The translations under genes were made by a program, and so were the position numbers. From Thalassovita sp. (GTDB lineage: Bacteria > Pseudomonadota > Alphaproteobacteria > Rhodobacterales > Rhodobacteraceae): a stretch of DNA of 64,000 bases. The DNA lies in assembly GCA_017792425.1 (NCBI GenBank), contig CP051233.1:337457-401456 (forward strand), read 5' to 3'. The notes under the pieces are model-generated. The model saw only the letters and a program-made list of their open reading frames with translations. It was not told the DNA's origin and did not search any database. Below are positions 51,883 to 61,106 of the stretch, piece after piece. Every line of letters starts with the position of its first letter. Within the stretch, counting starts at the first letter, position 1.

Positions 51883-52632
51883 ATGGCATTCGAAGGAAAA
51901 ACCGTCCTGATCACCGGCGCCAGCCGGGGCATCGGGGAATCTGCCGCCCGGCTGTACGCCGAGGCCGGGGCGAACGTGGTGCTGATGGCGCGTTCCGGCG
52001 CGCAGGTGGGGCAGATTGCAAAGGACATCGGCGCACAGGCCCGCGCCGTCAGCGGCGACGTCAGCAACTGGAATGACATCGTTCACGCCGTCAAGGTCTG
52101 CACCGATACGTTCGGCGGTCTGGATATCCTGATCAACAACGCCGGCGTGATCGAACCGATCGCACCAATCCTGAACTCGGACCCCGAGGGCTGGACCCAC
52201 GCGGTGGACATCAATCTGAACGGCCCCTATTTCGGCATCCGCGCGGCAGCGCCAGTGATGGCGGCGGCAGGGGGTGGCACGATCATCACCATCAGTTCCG
52301 GCGCGGCCCACAACCCGCTGGAAGGCTGGAGCCACTATTGCACCTCCAAGGCCGGGGCCGCGATGCTGACCCGCTGCGCCGATCTGGAACTGCGTGGCAA
52401 GGGGCTGCGGGTCATGGGCCTGTCGCCGGGCACGGTGGCAACCCAGATGCAAAGGGAAATCAAGGTCAGCGGCATCAATCCGGTCGCCCAGCTGGACTGG
52501 TCAGATCACATTCCCACCGACTGGGTGGCGAAATGCCTGCTGTGGATGTCCGGCCCGGCGGGCGATACCCTGCGCGGGCAAGAGGTGTCGCTGCGGGACG
52601 AGACCGTTCGCAAACAGGTGGGATTGGCATGA
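51883..52632 (+). CDS. Short-chain dehydrogenase/reductase
   Basis: A 249-residue classical SDR: TGASRGIG (11-18), NNAG (87-90), ISSGAAHNP and the catalytic YCTSK (Tyr-x-x-x-Lys). NADP-type first-loop Arg is in MARSG. Acts on an unknown alcohol/ketone. The start of the crotonase gene overlaps its stop by 4 bp, so the two form a coupled pair, suggesting a beta-hydroxy-acyl or dehydration-type pathway. That is inference. Confidence 0.9.
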   Translation: MAFEGKTVLITGASRGIGESAARLYAEAGANVVLMARSGAQVGQIAKDIGAQARAVSGDVSNWNDIVHAVKVCTDTFGGLDILINNAGVIEPIAPILNSDPEGWTHAVDINLNGPYFGIRAAAPVMAAAGGGTIITISSGAAHNPLEGWSHYCTSKAGAAMLTRCADLELRGKGLRVMGLSPGTVATQMQREIKVSGINPVAQLDWSDHIPTDWVAKCLLWMSGPAGDTLRGQEVSLRDETVRKQVGLA

Positions 52633-53237
52633 TCGAACTGGAAAAGAACGATGGGCTGTGGATCGTCACGATCAACCGGCCAGACAGGGCGAATTCGCTG
52701 ACCGCGCAGATGCTGGAAGGGCTGTGCGAAATCGTCGAGGACGCGCAGGAGGCGCGGGTGGTGATCCTGACCGGCGCGGGCAAGGTGTTCAGCGCCGGGG
52801 CCGACCTGGACGAGGCGCGCGCCGGGCTGGCGACCTCGCCGCTGTGGGAACGGCTGTCCGGTGCGGTGGCGGCGCTGCCGGGGCTGACCATCGCCGCGTT
52901 GAACGGAACGCTGGCGGGCGGGGCGAACGGTATGGTGCTGGCCTGCGATATCCGGCTGGCGGTGCCGGGCGCGAAATTCTTCTACCCGGTGATGAAACTG
53001 GGCTACCTGCCGCAGCCGTCCGACCCGGGCCGCATGGCCGCGTTGATCGGCCCGTCCCGCACCAAGCTGATCCTGATGGGCGGCCAGAAGATCACGGCGG
53101 AAGAGGCGCTGAGCTTCGGGCTCGTGGACCGGCTGATCGAGGGCGACGTGGTGGCCGCCGCGCGCGAGATCGCCGCGGATACGCTGGCAGCGCGGCCAGA
53201 GATCGCCACCGGCATCAAGGCGCTGTGCCGGGAGTGA
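52629..53237 (+). CDS. Crotonase-fold (enoyl-CoA hydratase/isomerase-like) protein lacking the catalytic glutamates
   Basis: A 202-residue crotonase-fold protein, about 55 residues shorter than usual because the C-terminal helices are missing. The CoA-binding oxyanion positions SAGADL and GTLAGGANGM are kept. The two catalytic Glu of hydratases (rat Glu144 and Glu164) align with Val in FYPVMKLG and Leu in TKLILMGG, so classical hydration is unlikely. It could be an isomerase, hydrolase or CoA-binding partner for the SDR. ATG at 52629 overlaps the SDR stop. Confidence 0.8.
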   Translation: MIELEKNDGLWIVTINRPDRANSLTAQMLEGLCEIVEDAQEARVVILTGAGKVFSAGADLDEARAGLATSPLWERLSGAVAALPGLTIAALNGTLAGGANGMVLACDIRLAVPGAKFFYPVMKLGYLPQPSDPGRMAALIGPSRTKLILMGGQKITAEEALSFGLVDRLIEGDVVAAAREIAADTLAARPEIATGIKALCRE

Positions 53238-53315
53238 TCTGAAGGTGCGCGCTGACGCGCGCGCAGGCTATCTCGTCCTTGGCCTCCGGCCGCGTCCTCG
53301 GGTAGGTGCGCGTGG

Positions 53316-53609
53316 TCAGCGTAGGCGCCTGGGCCCAGGGGTTTTCGAATGGAAGCCGGGCGGGCGTTTCGCCACCCAGCGCAGGAATTTTTCCAGCCGG
53401 GGGTGGCGGCGCAATGCCTCGATCGTGTGATAGTCACGGGCAAGCTCGGCTTCGGTCAGGGTGGCGTGGATTTCATCGTGGCAGATCTGGTGCAACAGTA
53501 CCGTCGGCCCGCCCTTGCCGCCTTTGAGTCTTGGCACAAGGTGGTGCAGGCTTTGCCGGGCCTCCGGCGGGATCGGGCGCTGGCACAGGGGGCAGATCGG
53601 ATCGGTCAG
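53316..53609 (-). CDS. HNH nuclease-like protein with no ordinary start codon
   Basis: An HNH-fold protein: CPLCQRPIPP zinc pair, HHLVPRLKGGKGG, and HQICHDEIH, the HNH/ICHDEIH signature. The frame is open from 53618 (after a TAG at 53619-53621) to the stop at 53316, but no ATG, GTG or TTG precedes the CxxC; the first candidate is CTG at 53607-53609. A GTG at 53537 would lose the CxxC. Either a rare CTG start is used or the start was lost. The divergent flavoprotein gene starts 15 bp away. Confidence 0.6.
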   Translation of the reverse strand: MTDPICPLCQRPIPPEARQSLHHLVPRLKGGKGGPTVLLHQICHDEIHATLTEAELARDYHTIEALRRHPRLEKFLRWVAKRPPGFHSKTPGPRRLR

Positions 53610-53624
53610 GGAGAGTAACTAAGA

Positions 53625-54794
53625 GTGACCAGGGTAGAGAAGGCAAGGGCGCTGGTGATCGGTGCAGGGCCAGCAGGGCTGATGGCGGCGGATGTGCTGT
53701 CCACCGCCGGGCATCAGGTCGTCGTGGCAGAGGCCAAGCCCTCGGTCGCGCGCAAATTCCTGATGGCGGGCAAATCCGGCCTGAACCTGACCAAGGACGA
53801 ACCGTTCGAAACTTTCCTGTCCGCCTACGCAGAGACCGCGCCGTTCCTGCGTCCGATGCTGCAAGCGTTCGGCCCGGACCATGTCAGCCGATGGGCCGAA
53901 GGGCTGGGGCAGACGGTATTCACCGGCTCTTCCGGCAGGGTGTTCCCAGTGGCGATGAAAGCGTCGCCGCTGCTGCGCGCGTGGCTGCGTCGACTGGCGG
54001 CGCAGGGGGTGGACATTCGCACCCGCTGGCGCTGGACCGGCGGGTTGACATCTCCTCGGTTCGACACCCCCGAGGGCCCGGTGACCCTGCCCGCCGATGT
54101 CATCGTGCTGGCCTGCGGCGGGGCCAGTTGGGCACGGCTGGGATCAGACGGTGCATGGTCCGGGTTTCTGGACGCCGGAATGCTCGCGCCGTTCCAGCCG
54201 GCCAACATGGGGTTTCACATCAACTGGTCCCCGCATATGGCCGCCCATTTCGGCAAACCGGTGAAGAACGTGATCCTGCAGGCGGGCGGGCAGGCGGTGC
54301 GGGCCGAATTCGTGATCTCGGCTCGCGGAGTCGAGGGCGGCGGCATCTACGCCGTGTCGCGCCCCCTGCGGTATGGCGCGCCCCTGTCGCTGGACCTGAT
54401 CCCGGACCTGACGGAACAGCAGGTTCGTACCAAACTGTCCGCCAACCCCAAGCAAAGCCTGTCCAACCGCCTGCGCAAACTGCTGCACGATCCGGTCAAG
54501 CAGGCGTTGGTCATGGAAGCCGCCCGCCCCTTGCCGCCGGACCCCGCCCCGGTCCTGAAGGCCCTGCCGCTGCCGCTCATCGGACCCTACCCGATGGACG
54601 AGGCGATCTCGACCGCAGGCGGTCTGCGCCTGGATGCGCTCACGCCCGACCTTATGCTGAAAACCCAGCCCGGGGTATTCGCCGCCGGAGAGATGCTGGA
54701 CTGGGAGGCCCCCACGGGCGGCTACCTGCTGACCGCCTGCCTGGCCACGGGTAAGCGGGCTGGGCAAAGCGCCGCTGCCTACCTGTCTGCATGA
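53625..54794 (+). CDS. TIGR03862/HI0933-like flavoprotein
   Basis: A 389-residue FAD-binding protein of the HI0933/BaiN-like group. GAGPAGLMAADVLS (residues 13-26) binds the ADP part; MAGKSGLNLT and the C-terminal EMLDWEAPTGGYLLTACLATG are family landmarks. Activity unknown; related proteins reduce bile acids or act on aromatic rings. It begins at GTG 53625 with no obvious Shine-Dalgarno. Followed by the long 3'-end repeat. Confidence 0.85.
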   Translation: MTRVEKARALVIGAGPAGLMAADVLSTAGHQVVVAEAKPSVARKFLMAGKSGLNLTKDEPFETFLSAYAETAPFLRPMLQAFGPDHVSRWAEGLGQTVFTGSSGRVFPVAMKASPLLRAWLRRLAAQGVDIRTRWRWTGGLTSPRFDTPEGPVTLPADVIVLACGGASWARLGSDGAWSGFLDAGMLAPFQPANMGFHINWSPHMAAHFGKPVKNVILQAGGQAVRAEFVISARGVEGGGIYAVSRPLRYGAPLSLDLIPDLTEQQVRTKLSANPKQSLSNRLRKLLHDPVKQALVMEAARPLPPDPAPVLKALPLPLIGPYPMDEAISTAGGLRLDALTPDLMLKTQPGVFAAGEMLDWEAPTGGYLLTACLATGKRAGQSAAAYLSA

Positions 54795-54798
54795 CTGG

Positions 54799-54846
54799 TT
54801 TTTTCTTGGTGAAAGTACCCCGGGGGTCCGGGGGCAGCGCCCCCGG
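54799..54846 (-). repeat. 3'-end repeat, copy d (long form, diverged)
   Basis: On the minus strand: CCGGGGG/CCCCCGG hairpin (54828-54846), ACCCCCG, then a 22-bp word starting GGGTACTTT and ending CAAGAAAAAA. It has the same order as copy c at 30987-31033; the word matches copy a at 17 of 22 positions. Lies just after the flavoprotein stop. Confidence 0.7.
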
Positions 54847-54867
54847 CCTGTCCTGTCAGCAGACGCC

Positions 54868-54984
54868 CAAAGCGTTCCGCCATGAACCCGAGACACAGCT
54901 TTTGGCGGAACGCAGTGCAACATGGGAATGTTGTGGGCGCCTCGCCTTTATCTTGATGGCTCGGGTTAAAGGGGTGACGCTTTA
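54868..54984. other. Structured gene-free segment with interleaved inverted repeats
   Basis: Inverted pairs: AAAGCGT (54869-54875) with ACGCTTT (54977-54983); GCGTTCCGCC (54872-54881) with GGCGGAACGC (54904-54913); AACCCGAG (54885-54892) with CTCGGGTT (54960-54967); and a small CAACAT-GGGA-ATGTTG hairpin (54918-54933). The second and third pairs interleave (pseudoknot-like), and the first and second share bases, so they exclude each other. Could be an RNA 3'-UTR element or a DNA site. No gene is seen. Confidence 0.5.
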
Positions 54985-55566
54985 GTTTGCTACGGCGCGC
55001 TTGAACGCCTCGCGTCCACGCATTGCCTTGGCATAGGCCAGCAGGCGTTCGTCCTCGACCGGGAATTTGGCGGAATAGGCCCAGTTCAGGCAATGGGTGG
55101 CGATGATGTCGGCAATGGTCATCTTCTCACCCATCAGGAACGGCCCTTTCAGGCATTCGGCCAACCGCGCGCAGTTCCGCCCGAATTCCCACTTCAGGCT
55201 GTCCTTCACCACCGGGACGCGCTTGTCCTCGGGCAGGACGAAACTGTGCCGTGCGCCGGTCCAAAGCACGGCATCCAGCTCGTCCAGAATCATATGCGTC
55301 AGCCCGTCCTGCCGGGCGCGCTCGACGGTCCCTGCCGGATAGGTCAGCTTGCCGGTCTTGTCAGCCAGGTAGGTCAGGATCGCGGTTGAATCGGTCAGGA
55401 CGGTGTCGCCCTCTTTCAGCACGGGGATCTTGCCGGATGGGTTGTGGGCCTTCGCCTCGGGCGACTGGGGCTTAACCTTGATCTGCTCGTAGGGCAGGCC
55501 CAGTTCCTCCAGCATCCAGGTGACGCGGAAGGCGCGGCTTTGGGTGTCGCCGATGACTTGATACAT
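54982..55566 (-). CDS. Glutathione S-transferase family protein
   Basis: A 194-residue GST. Thioredoxin-fold N-terminal domain (MYQVIGDTQSRAFRVTWMLEELGLPYE, LTDSTAILTYLADK with the glutathione-contact Ser) and an all-helical C-terminal domain (GEKMTIADIIATHCLNWAY). Probable conjugation or peroxidase role in detoxification. ATG at 55566 follows GAGGGAGAG. The coding end overlaps the structured segment at 54868-54984. Confidence 0.9.
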   Translation of the reverse strand: MYQVIGDTQSRAFRVTWMLEELGLPYEQIKVKPQSPEAKAHNPSGKIPVLKEGDTVLTDSTAILTYLADKTGKLTYPAGTVERARQDGLTHMILDELDAVLWTGARHSFVLPEDKRVPVVKDSLKWEFGRNCARLAECLKGPFLMGEKMTIADIIATHCLNWAYSAKFPVEDERLLAYAKAMRGREAFKRAVAN

Positions 55567-55646
55567 TCTTTCTCTCCCTCTTCGCGCGGGTGTGCGCGGT
55601 GTCCCGGACGCACCAAAGCCCAGATGCGGCGGGAAATCCAGCGGAA

Positions 55647-56654
55647 CTATCGCCGGGCCAGCATTGCCAACCGGATCAAGGCGCGCTCGACCAACGCCAT
55701 CGCGGGGGCGTGCTGTCCGGCAGAGCGCAGTTGAAGGTCCGTATCCGTCAGCAGGGTCAGCGCGGTTTCCAGCCTTGCGGCGCCCAGCGATTGCGCCTGT
55801 CGGCCCATGCGTTCCTTCTGCTTGTAGCTTCCGGGAAAGAACGTGCGCCCGCCCGGATTGGCCGCCGCCGCATAAAGCAGGCGGAAATGCCGTGTCGCGC
55901 CGATGCACAGCGACACCGGGTTCGCGCCCTGCGCCTGCATCTTCTTCAGCATCGGGTCCAGTTCCGGGGCGCGGCCCTCGGCCACGATGTTCAGCAGCTC
56001 GTCCAGCGCCGCCTCGGTCGAGGCCGGGGCGCAGGCCGCCACGTCCGCGCCGCTGACGGGCATGTCATCGCCGCGCTTGTACAGCGCCAGCTTTTCCAGC
56101 AACTGACGAAAATCACCCGGCTGCAGGTCGCGCGCCAATCCGGTCAGGTCTTGCATCACGCCGTCGCCCAACCGGGTCAGGCCGGACCGGGCCAGCTCGG
56201 CCTCGATCTCTTCGCGGGTCATCGGGTCGTCGTACAGCGCGGCGGCAAAGGCGCCCGGATGCGATTCAAACGCCTTGCGGATCTTCGAGGTCGGCTTCAG
56301 GTCACCAGCGGTCACCACGATCTGCGCGTCGCCGTCACGCCAGTCGGACAGCGCGTTCAGAATGGCGTCGGCGGCGGTGTCGTTGGCGTCCTCGACCAGC
56401 ACCACGCGCGGACCGGGGAAAAAGCTGATTTCCTTGACGGCGTCCAGCAGCATCGCGGGATCCTTGCGCAGATCCCCGGCGGCAATCCGCGACAGGCGCA
56501 TTTCCGCCTCGCCCTGCGGGCCGATCAGCGCGGCGATGACCTCTTGGCGTTTCAGCGCCACCCGCATCGTGTCCTTGCCAAAGATCAGCAGCCCGGTCTT
56601 GCCCGGATCGGGCTGGGCGAAATAGCGGTTGGCCTCGCGGCCCGCCAGCTTCAT
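55647..56654 (-). CDS. holA: DNA polymerase III subunit delta
   Basis: A 335-residue clamp-loader subunit. It has the HolA features LLIFGKDTMRVALKRQEVIAAL and GPQGEAEMRLSRI, the AAA-like core, and DFRQLLEKLALY...RAPELDPMLKKMQAQG in the C-terminal collar domain. It opens the beta clamp during replication. Overlaps lptE by 4 bp, in the conserved leuS-lptE-holA operon. Confidence 0.93.
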   Translation of the reverse strand: MKLAGREANRYFAQPDPGKTGLLIFGKDTMRVALKRQEVIAALIGPQGEAEMRLSRIAAGDLRKDPAMLLDAVKEISFFPGPRVVLVEDANDTAADAILNALSDWRDGDAQIVVTAGDLKPTSKIRKAFESHPGAFAAALYDDPMTREEIEAELARSGLTRLGDGVMQDLTGLARDLQPGDFRQLLEKLALYKRGDDMPVSGADVAACAPASTEAALDELLNIVAEGRAPELDPMLKKMQAQGANPVSLCIGATRHFRLLYAAAANPGGRTFFPGSYKQKERMGRQAQSLGAARLETALTLLTDTDLQLRSAGQHAPAMALVERALIRLAMLARR

Positions 56655-57142
56655 TTGGCCAGCCCCGGCGCGGCGGCGGTCAGGCGGGTCACGATCTGGT
56701 CGGCCAGGATCATGGCCAGCCGTTCACGGGCGTCGCGTTCCGATGCCAGCGTCGCCACGGTTGACGATGTGGTGGAATAGCCGGTGAAACTGGTGACCTT
56801 GCCCTTGGTCAGAACCACGCCGGTTTCCCCGTCGCGCAGCGCATAGTCCACGACGCCCACGATATTGAACCGCGATGTGGTGTTGTCCTTGGTTACCGCC
56901 ATGCGCTTGCTGCTATAGGTCATCTGGTAGCCCAGCTGATACCGCCCGCCATCCGTGCGCCCCAGCCGGGATTCCAACCGCTGCACCAGCCACTGTTCAT
57001 TGCGATTTTCGGGTGCGTCCACCGTGACGCTGTCCAGCAACCCGTTCGCCGCGCCCTGCGGCCCATAGGCGGGCGCAAAACCGCAGCCCGCCAAGGCTGC
57101 GGCGGCAATGATCAACAGGGCCTTGCGCTTAGATAACCACAT
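56651..57142 (-). CDS. lptE: LPS-assembly lipoprotein LptE
   Basis: A 163-residue lipoprotein: signal peptide with lipobox LAGC, modified Cys20, then [16 protein letters not shown] and a C-terminal helical part. LptE plugs the LptD barrel and helps insert lipopolysaccharide in the outer leaflet. It starts inside the leuS stop region (14-bp overlap) and ends overlapping holA, so the operon is tightly coupled. Confidence 0.92.
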   Translation of the reverse strand: MWLSKRKALLIIAAAALAGCGFAPAYGPQGAANGLLDSVTVDAPENRNEQWLVQRLESRLGRTDGGRYQLGYQMTYSSKRMAVTKDNTTSRFNIVGVVDYALRDGETGVVLTKGKVTSFTGYSTTSSTVATLASERDARERLAMILADQIVTRLTAAAPGLAK

Positions 57143-59687
57143 TCACGATGCGTCCCGGCACGACAATCAGCTTTTTCGGTTGGCCCCCGTCCAGGGCCTT
57201 CGCCACAGCATCATGCGCCAGAACCAGCTTTTCAACCTCTTCCTTGGCCATGTCGGCGGGCACGCTGATTTCCGCGCGGCGCTTGCCGTTGATCTGGATC
57301 GGCAGGGTCACGGTGTCGTCCACCAGCATCGCTTCGTCCGCGACCGGCCAGTCGGCGGTGGCGATCAGGTCGTCGCCATGCAGCATCTGCCAGATTTCTT
57401 CTGACAGGTGGGGGGTCATCGGGGACATCAGCTGCGCCAGCGTTTTCGCCGCGATCATCCGCGCCATGCTGCCGGCCTTGGATTTCGCCAGCGTGTTGGT
57501 GAAACCGTAAAGCTTGGCGATCGAGGCGTTGAAGCCGAAGGATTCGATCCCGCCGGTCACGTCATGGATGCACTTGTGCATCGCGCGCAGCAGGGCCTCG
57601 TCCTCGGTCGGGTTGGGGGCGTCGTTGCTGTCGGCGATATCGGCGGCGATGCGGTGGACGCGGGCCAGGTGCTTGGCTGCGGCCTCGGCCCCGGCGGCGG
57701 TCCATTCCACGTCGCGTTCGGGGGGCGAATCGCTCAGCACGAACCAGCGCGCGGTATCGGCGCCGTATTGCTGGATGATCTGTACCGGGTCCACCACGTT
57801 GTTCTTGGACTTCGACATCTTGGCCGAGGGCACGATCGTCACCTCGCGCCCGTCCTTCAGGAAACCCTTGCCGTCGCGCAGATTCACTTCTTCGGGGTAG
57901 TGGTACACGGGTCGGCCATCTTCGCCCACGGTCTTATAGATCGCGTGCGTGACCATGCCCTGCGTGAACAGCGCGTTGAACGGTTCCTTGGATTTTTCCG
58001 GCAGGTGGCCGCAGATGTGCATGGCACGAGCAAAGAACCGCGAATACAGCAGGTGCAAAATCGCGTGTTCGATCCCGCCGATATACTGGTCGACGTTCAT
58101 CCAGTAATCGGCGTCTTCCATGCTGGTTGGCGTGTCCGCATGGGGCGCGGTGAAGCGCGCGAAGTACCACGAACTGTCCACGAACGTGTCCATCGTGTCG
58201 GTTTCGCGCTTGGCCGGGGCGCCGCATTTCGGGCAGGAACAATCGCGCCATGTCGGGTGACGGTCCAGCGGGTTGCCCGGCACGTCAAAGGTGACGTCAT
58301 CGGGCAGGCGGACCGGCAGGTTTTCCTTTTTCTCGGGCACCACGCCGCAAGTGTCGCAATGCACGACCGGGATCGGGCAGCCCCAATAGCGTTGACGGGA
58401 CAGGCCCCAGTCGCGCAGGCGGAACTTGGTCACGCCCTGGCCGACGCCGTTCTGTTCGCAGAAATCAATCGCGGTATCGACGCCCTCGTCGCCGGTCTGC
58501 ACCTCTGTCCCGGCGAAGCCGCGGACATAGCGCACCTTTTCCGATTTCAGCGGCACGTAGGCCTCGGCCAGCGTTGCTTCTTCCGTGCCCTCGGCCACGA
58601 AAACCGGGGTGATCGGCAGATCGTACTTGGTGGCGAATTCGAAATCGCGCTGGTCATGCGCCGGGCAGCCGAAGATCGCGCCGGTGCCGTAATCCATCAG
58701 GATGAAGTTGGCGATATAGACCGGCAGTTCCCACGCGGTGTCAAACGGGTGGCGCACGCGCAGCCCGGTGTCAAAGCCCAGCTTCTCGGCGGTTTCGATC
58801 GCCTCGGCGGTGGTGCCGCCCTTGCGGGCAAGCGCGCAGAACTCGGCCACCTCGGGGCGTTCGCGTTCCAGCTGCTTGGCCAGCGGATGATCCGGCGAGA
58901 TGCCCACGAAGGACGCCCCCATCAGCGTGTCGGGACGGGTGGTGTACACCTCGATCCGGTCGGCGCCATGCGGCCCGTCGATCATGCTGAACGAAAACTG
59001 CAGCCCCCGCGATTTCCCGATCCAGTTGGCCTGCATCAGTTTCACCTTGGCGGGCCAGTCGTCCAGCCCGTCCAGCGCGTTCAGCAGTTCTTCGGAGAAA
59101 TCGCTGATCTTGAAGAACCACTGCGTCAGCTCGCGCCGTTCCACCTCGGCGCCAGAGCGCCAGCCCTTGCCGTCGATCACCTGTTCGTTGGCCAGAACGG
59201 TCATGTCGACCGGATCCCAGTTCACCACGGCGTTCTTGCGGTACACCAGACCCTTTTCGATGAAGTCGATGAACATGGACTGCTGCTGCCCATAATATTC
59301 CGGGTCACAGGTGGCGAACATCCGGGTCCAGTCCAGCGCGAACCCCAGCGGTTTCATCTGGCCGACCATGGTGTCGATGTTGGAATAGGTCCATTCCTTG
59401 GGGTGGCCGCCGCTGGCCATCGCCGCGTTTTCCGCCGGCATCCCGAAGGCGTCGAACCCCATCGGGTGCAGCACGTTATGCCCCGTGGACATCTTGTAGC
59501 GCGCGATCACGTCGCCCATCGTGTAATTGCGCACGTGCCCGATGTGAATGCGGCCCGACGGATAGGGGAACATCTCCAGCACGTAGTACTTCGGCTTGTC
59601 CGCGCTGCGCACGGCCTTGAAGATTTCGGCCTTTTCCCAGGCCTCTTGCCATTTGGCTTCGATTTCGCCAGCGGAATAGCGCGTCAT
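57129..59687 (-). CDS. leuS: Leucyl-tRNA synthetase
   Basis: An 852-residue class I tRNA synthetase. HIGH-type motif [17 protein letters not shown] near residues 41-57; KMSKS-type motif [10 protein letters not shown]; the CP1 editing domain sits between. Full length. It charges tRNA-Leu. The promoter side borders the glycosyltransferase gene; holA and lptE follow in one operon. ATG at 59687. Confidence 0.97.
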   Translation of the reverse strand: MTRYSAGEIEAKWQEAWEKAEIFKAVRSADKPKYYVLEMFPYPSGRIHIGHVRNYTMGDVIARYKMSTGHNVLHPMGFDAFGMPAENAAMASGGHPKEWTYSNIDTMVGQMKPLGFALDWTRMFATCDPEYYGQQQSMFIDFIEKGLVYRKNAVVNWDPVDMTVLANEQVIDGKGWRSGAEVERRELTQWFFKISDFSEELLNALDGLDDWPAKVKLMQANWIGKSRGLQFSFSMIDGPHGADRIEVYTTRPDTLMGASFVGISPDHPLAKQLERERPEVAEFCALARKGGTTAEAIETAEKLGFDTGLRVRHPFDTAWELPVYIANFILMDYGTGAIFGCPAHDQRDFEFATKYDLPITPVFVAEGTEEATLAEAYVPLKSEKVRYVRGFAGTEVQTGDEGVDTAIDFCEQNGVGQGVTKFRLRDWGLSRQRYWGCPIPVVHCDTCGVVPEKKENLPVRLPDDVTFDVPGNPLDRHPTWRDCSCPKCGAPAKRETDTMDTFVDSSWYFARFTAPHADTPTSMEDADYWMNVDQYIGGIEHAILHLLYSRFFARAMHICGHLPEKSKEPFNALFTQGMVTHAIYKTVGEDGRPVYHYPEEVNLRDGKGFLKDGREVTIVPSAKMSKSKNNVVDPVQIIQQYGADTARWFVLSDSPPERDVEWTAAGAEAAAKHLARVHRIAADIADSNDAPNPTEDEALLRAMHKCIHDVTGGIESFGFNASIAKLYGFTNTLAKSKAGSMARMIAAKTLAQLMSPMTPHLSEEIWQMLHGDDLIATADWPVADEAMLVDDTVTLPIQINGKRRAEISVPADMAKEEVEKLVLAHDAVAKALDGGQPKKLIVVPGRIVNVVI

Positions 59688-59830
59688 GTCGGGCGGACCT
59701 TTCCTTAGTCGCGTGTCGGAAGGGGTGATAGGCCCGCACGCGCCCGTGGTCTAGGGGGAAGTCGTGAAATCCGGGTCTGTTCTGGGGAAAAACCCGCGAT
59801 ATACTTGCCCAAACAGATACAGGCAGGCAG

Positions 59831-61090
59831 ATGAAGATCCTTTTTATTCACCAGAATTTTCCCGGACAGTTCAAACATCTTGCCCCGGCGCTGGCGGCGC
59901 AGGGCCACCAGTGCGTCGCGTTGACCCTGCGGGTGAAGGAACCCGGCAAATGGCAGGGCGTGCAGATGATTCCCTATGGTATCCAACGCAAGCAGGGCGA
60001 CGGCATCCACCCCTGGGTTCAGGATTTCGACACCAAGGTCATTCGTGCCGAAGCCTGCTTTGCCGCGGCTTGGAAGCTGCGCGAACGCGGCTTCGTGCCG
60101 GATGTGATCGTGGCTCATCCCGGCTGGGGGGAATCGATGTTCCTGCGCGATGTCTGGCCCAACGCGCGGATCGGTCTGTATTGCGAACTGTATCACAAGG
60201 CGGGCGAAGACCACGTCGGCTTTGACCCGGAATTCCGCAAGCCGACGGTGGGAACAGAGCCGATCCGCCTGCGCCTGAAGAACCTCAACAACCTCATCCA
60301 TCTGCCGGTCTGCGACATGGGCCTGTCCCCGACCCAGTTCCAGGCTAGCACCTATCCATCCGACTGGCAGGAAAAGATCAGCGTGATTCACGACGGGATC
60401 GACACCGATCTGCTGGTCAGCAACCCCGATGCACGGCTGACCCTGCCGGACGGGTCCACCGTCACCCGCGATGACGAGGTGATCACCTTCGTCAACCGCA
60501 ATCTGGAACCCTACCGCGGCTATCACATCTTCATGCGCGCCCTGCCGCGCCTGCTGAAAGAGCGCCCCAACGCCAGGGTGCTGATCGTCGGCGGGGACGA
60601 GGTCAGCTATGGGGCCCGCGCGCCCAAGGGCCAGACGTGGAAGCAGATTTATATAGACGAGGTGCGCGGCAAGATCCCGACGCCGGACTGGAAGCGCGTG
60701 CATTACCTTGGCCGGATTCCCTATGACCAGTTCGTCAGCCTGCTGCAGGTGGCCCGCGTGCATGTCTACCTGACCTATCCTTTCGTGCTGTCGTGGTCCC
60801 TGTTCGAGGCCATGAGCGCCGAGGCCGCCATCGTCGCCAGCGCCACCGCCCCGGTCCAAGAGGCGATCACCGAAGGCGAAACGGGCCGGCTGGTGGATTT
60901 CTTTGACAAAGAGGCGCTGGTGGATCGGGTCTGCGAATTGCTGGACGACAAGGCGCAGCGCGAACGTCTGGGGCAGGCCGCCCGCGCCTATATCCGCCAG
61001 AACTATGACCTGAAAACCGCCTGCCTGCCGCAGCAGATGGCGTGGATTGACCAGCTTTATCACATGACGCCCAGCCCTTTGCCCGAATGA
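59831..61090 (+). CDS. Glycosyltransferase, GT4-type
   Basis: A 419-residue GT-B glycosyltransferase: N-terminal Glyco_trans_4 domain (MKILFIHQNFPGQFKHLAPALAAQG; DVIVAHPGWGE), C-terminal GT1 domain with VIHDGIDTDLL, RVLIVGGDEVSYG, HYLGRIPYDQFVSLL and the nucleotide-sugar loop SWSLFEAMSAEAAIVASATAP. It probably adds sugar to a cell-surface glycan. No other surface-polysaccharide genes are here. ATG at 59831 follows GGCAGGCAG. Confidence 0.9.
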   Translation: MKILFIHQNFPGQFKHLAPALAAQGHQCVALTLRVKEPGKWQGVQMIPYGIQRKQGDGIHPWVQDFDTKVIRAEACFAAAWKLRERGFVPDVIVAHPGWGESMFLRDVWPNARIGLYCELYHKAGEDHVGFDPEFRKPTVGTEPIRLRLKNLNNLIHLPVCDMGLSPTQFQASTYPSDWQEKISVIHDGIDTDLLVSNPDARLTLPDGSTVTRDDEVITFVNRNLEPYRGYHIFMRALPRLLKERPNARVLIVGGDEVSYGARAPKGQTWKQIYIDEVRGKIPTPDWKRVHYLGRIPYDQFVSLLQVARVHVYLTYPFVLSWSLFEAMSAEAAIVASATAPVQEAITEGETGRLVDFFDKEALVDRVCELLDDKAQRERLGQAARAYIRQNYDLKTACLPQQMAWIDQLYHMTPSPLPE

Positions 61091-61106
61091 TACGGGGGAT
61101 ATGTTC

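Noticed and set aside
54779..55093. 104-residue minus-strand frame over the structured segment and repeat
   Set aside because: Covers the 3'-end repeat and the end of GST in another frame; no ribosome-binding site. A leader or small protein cannot be excluded, but structure explains the region better.
57408..59708. 766-residue open frame on the plus strand opposite leuS
   Set aside because: Mirrors the leuS reading frame; composition is Gly/His/Arg/Val-rich as expected for an antisense GC artefact.
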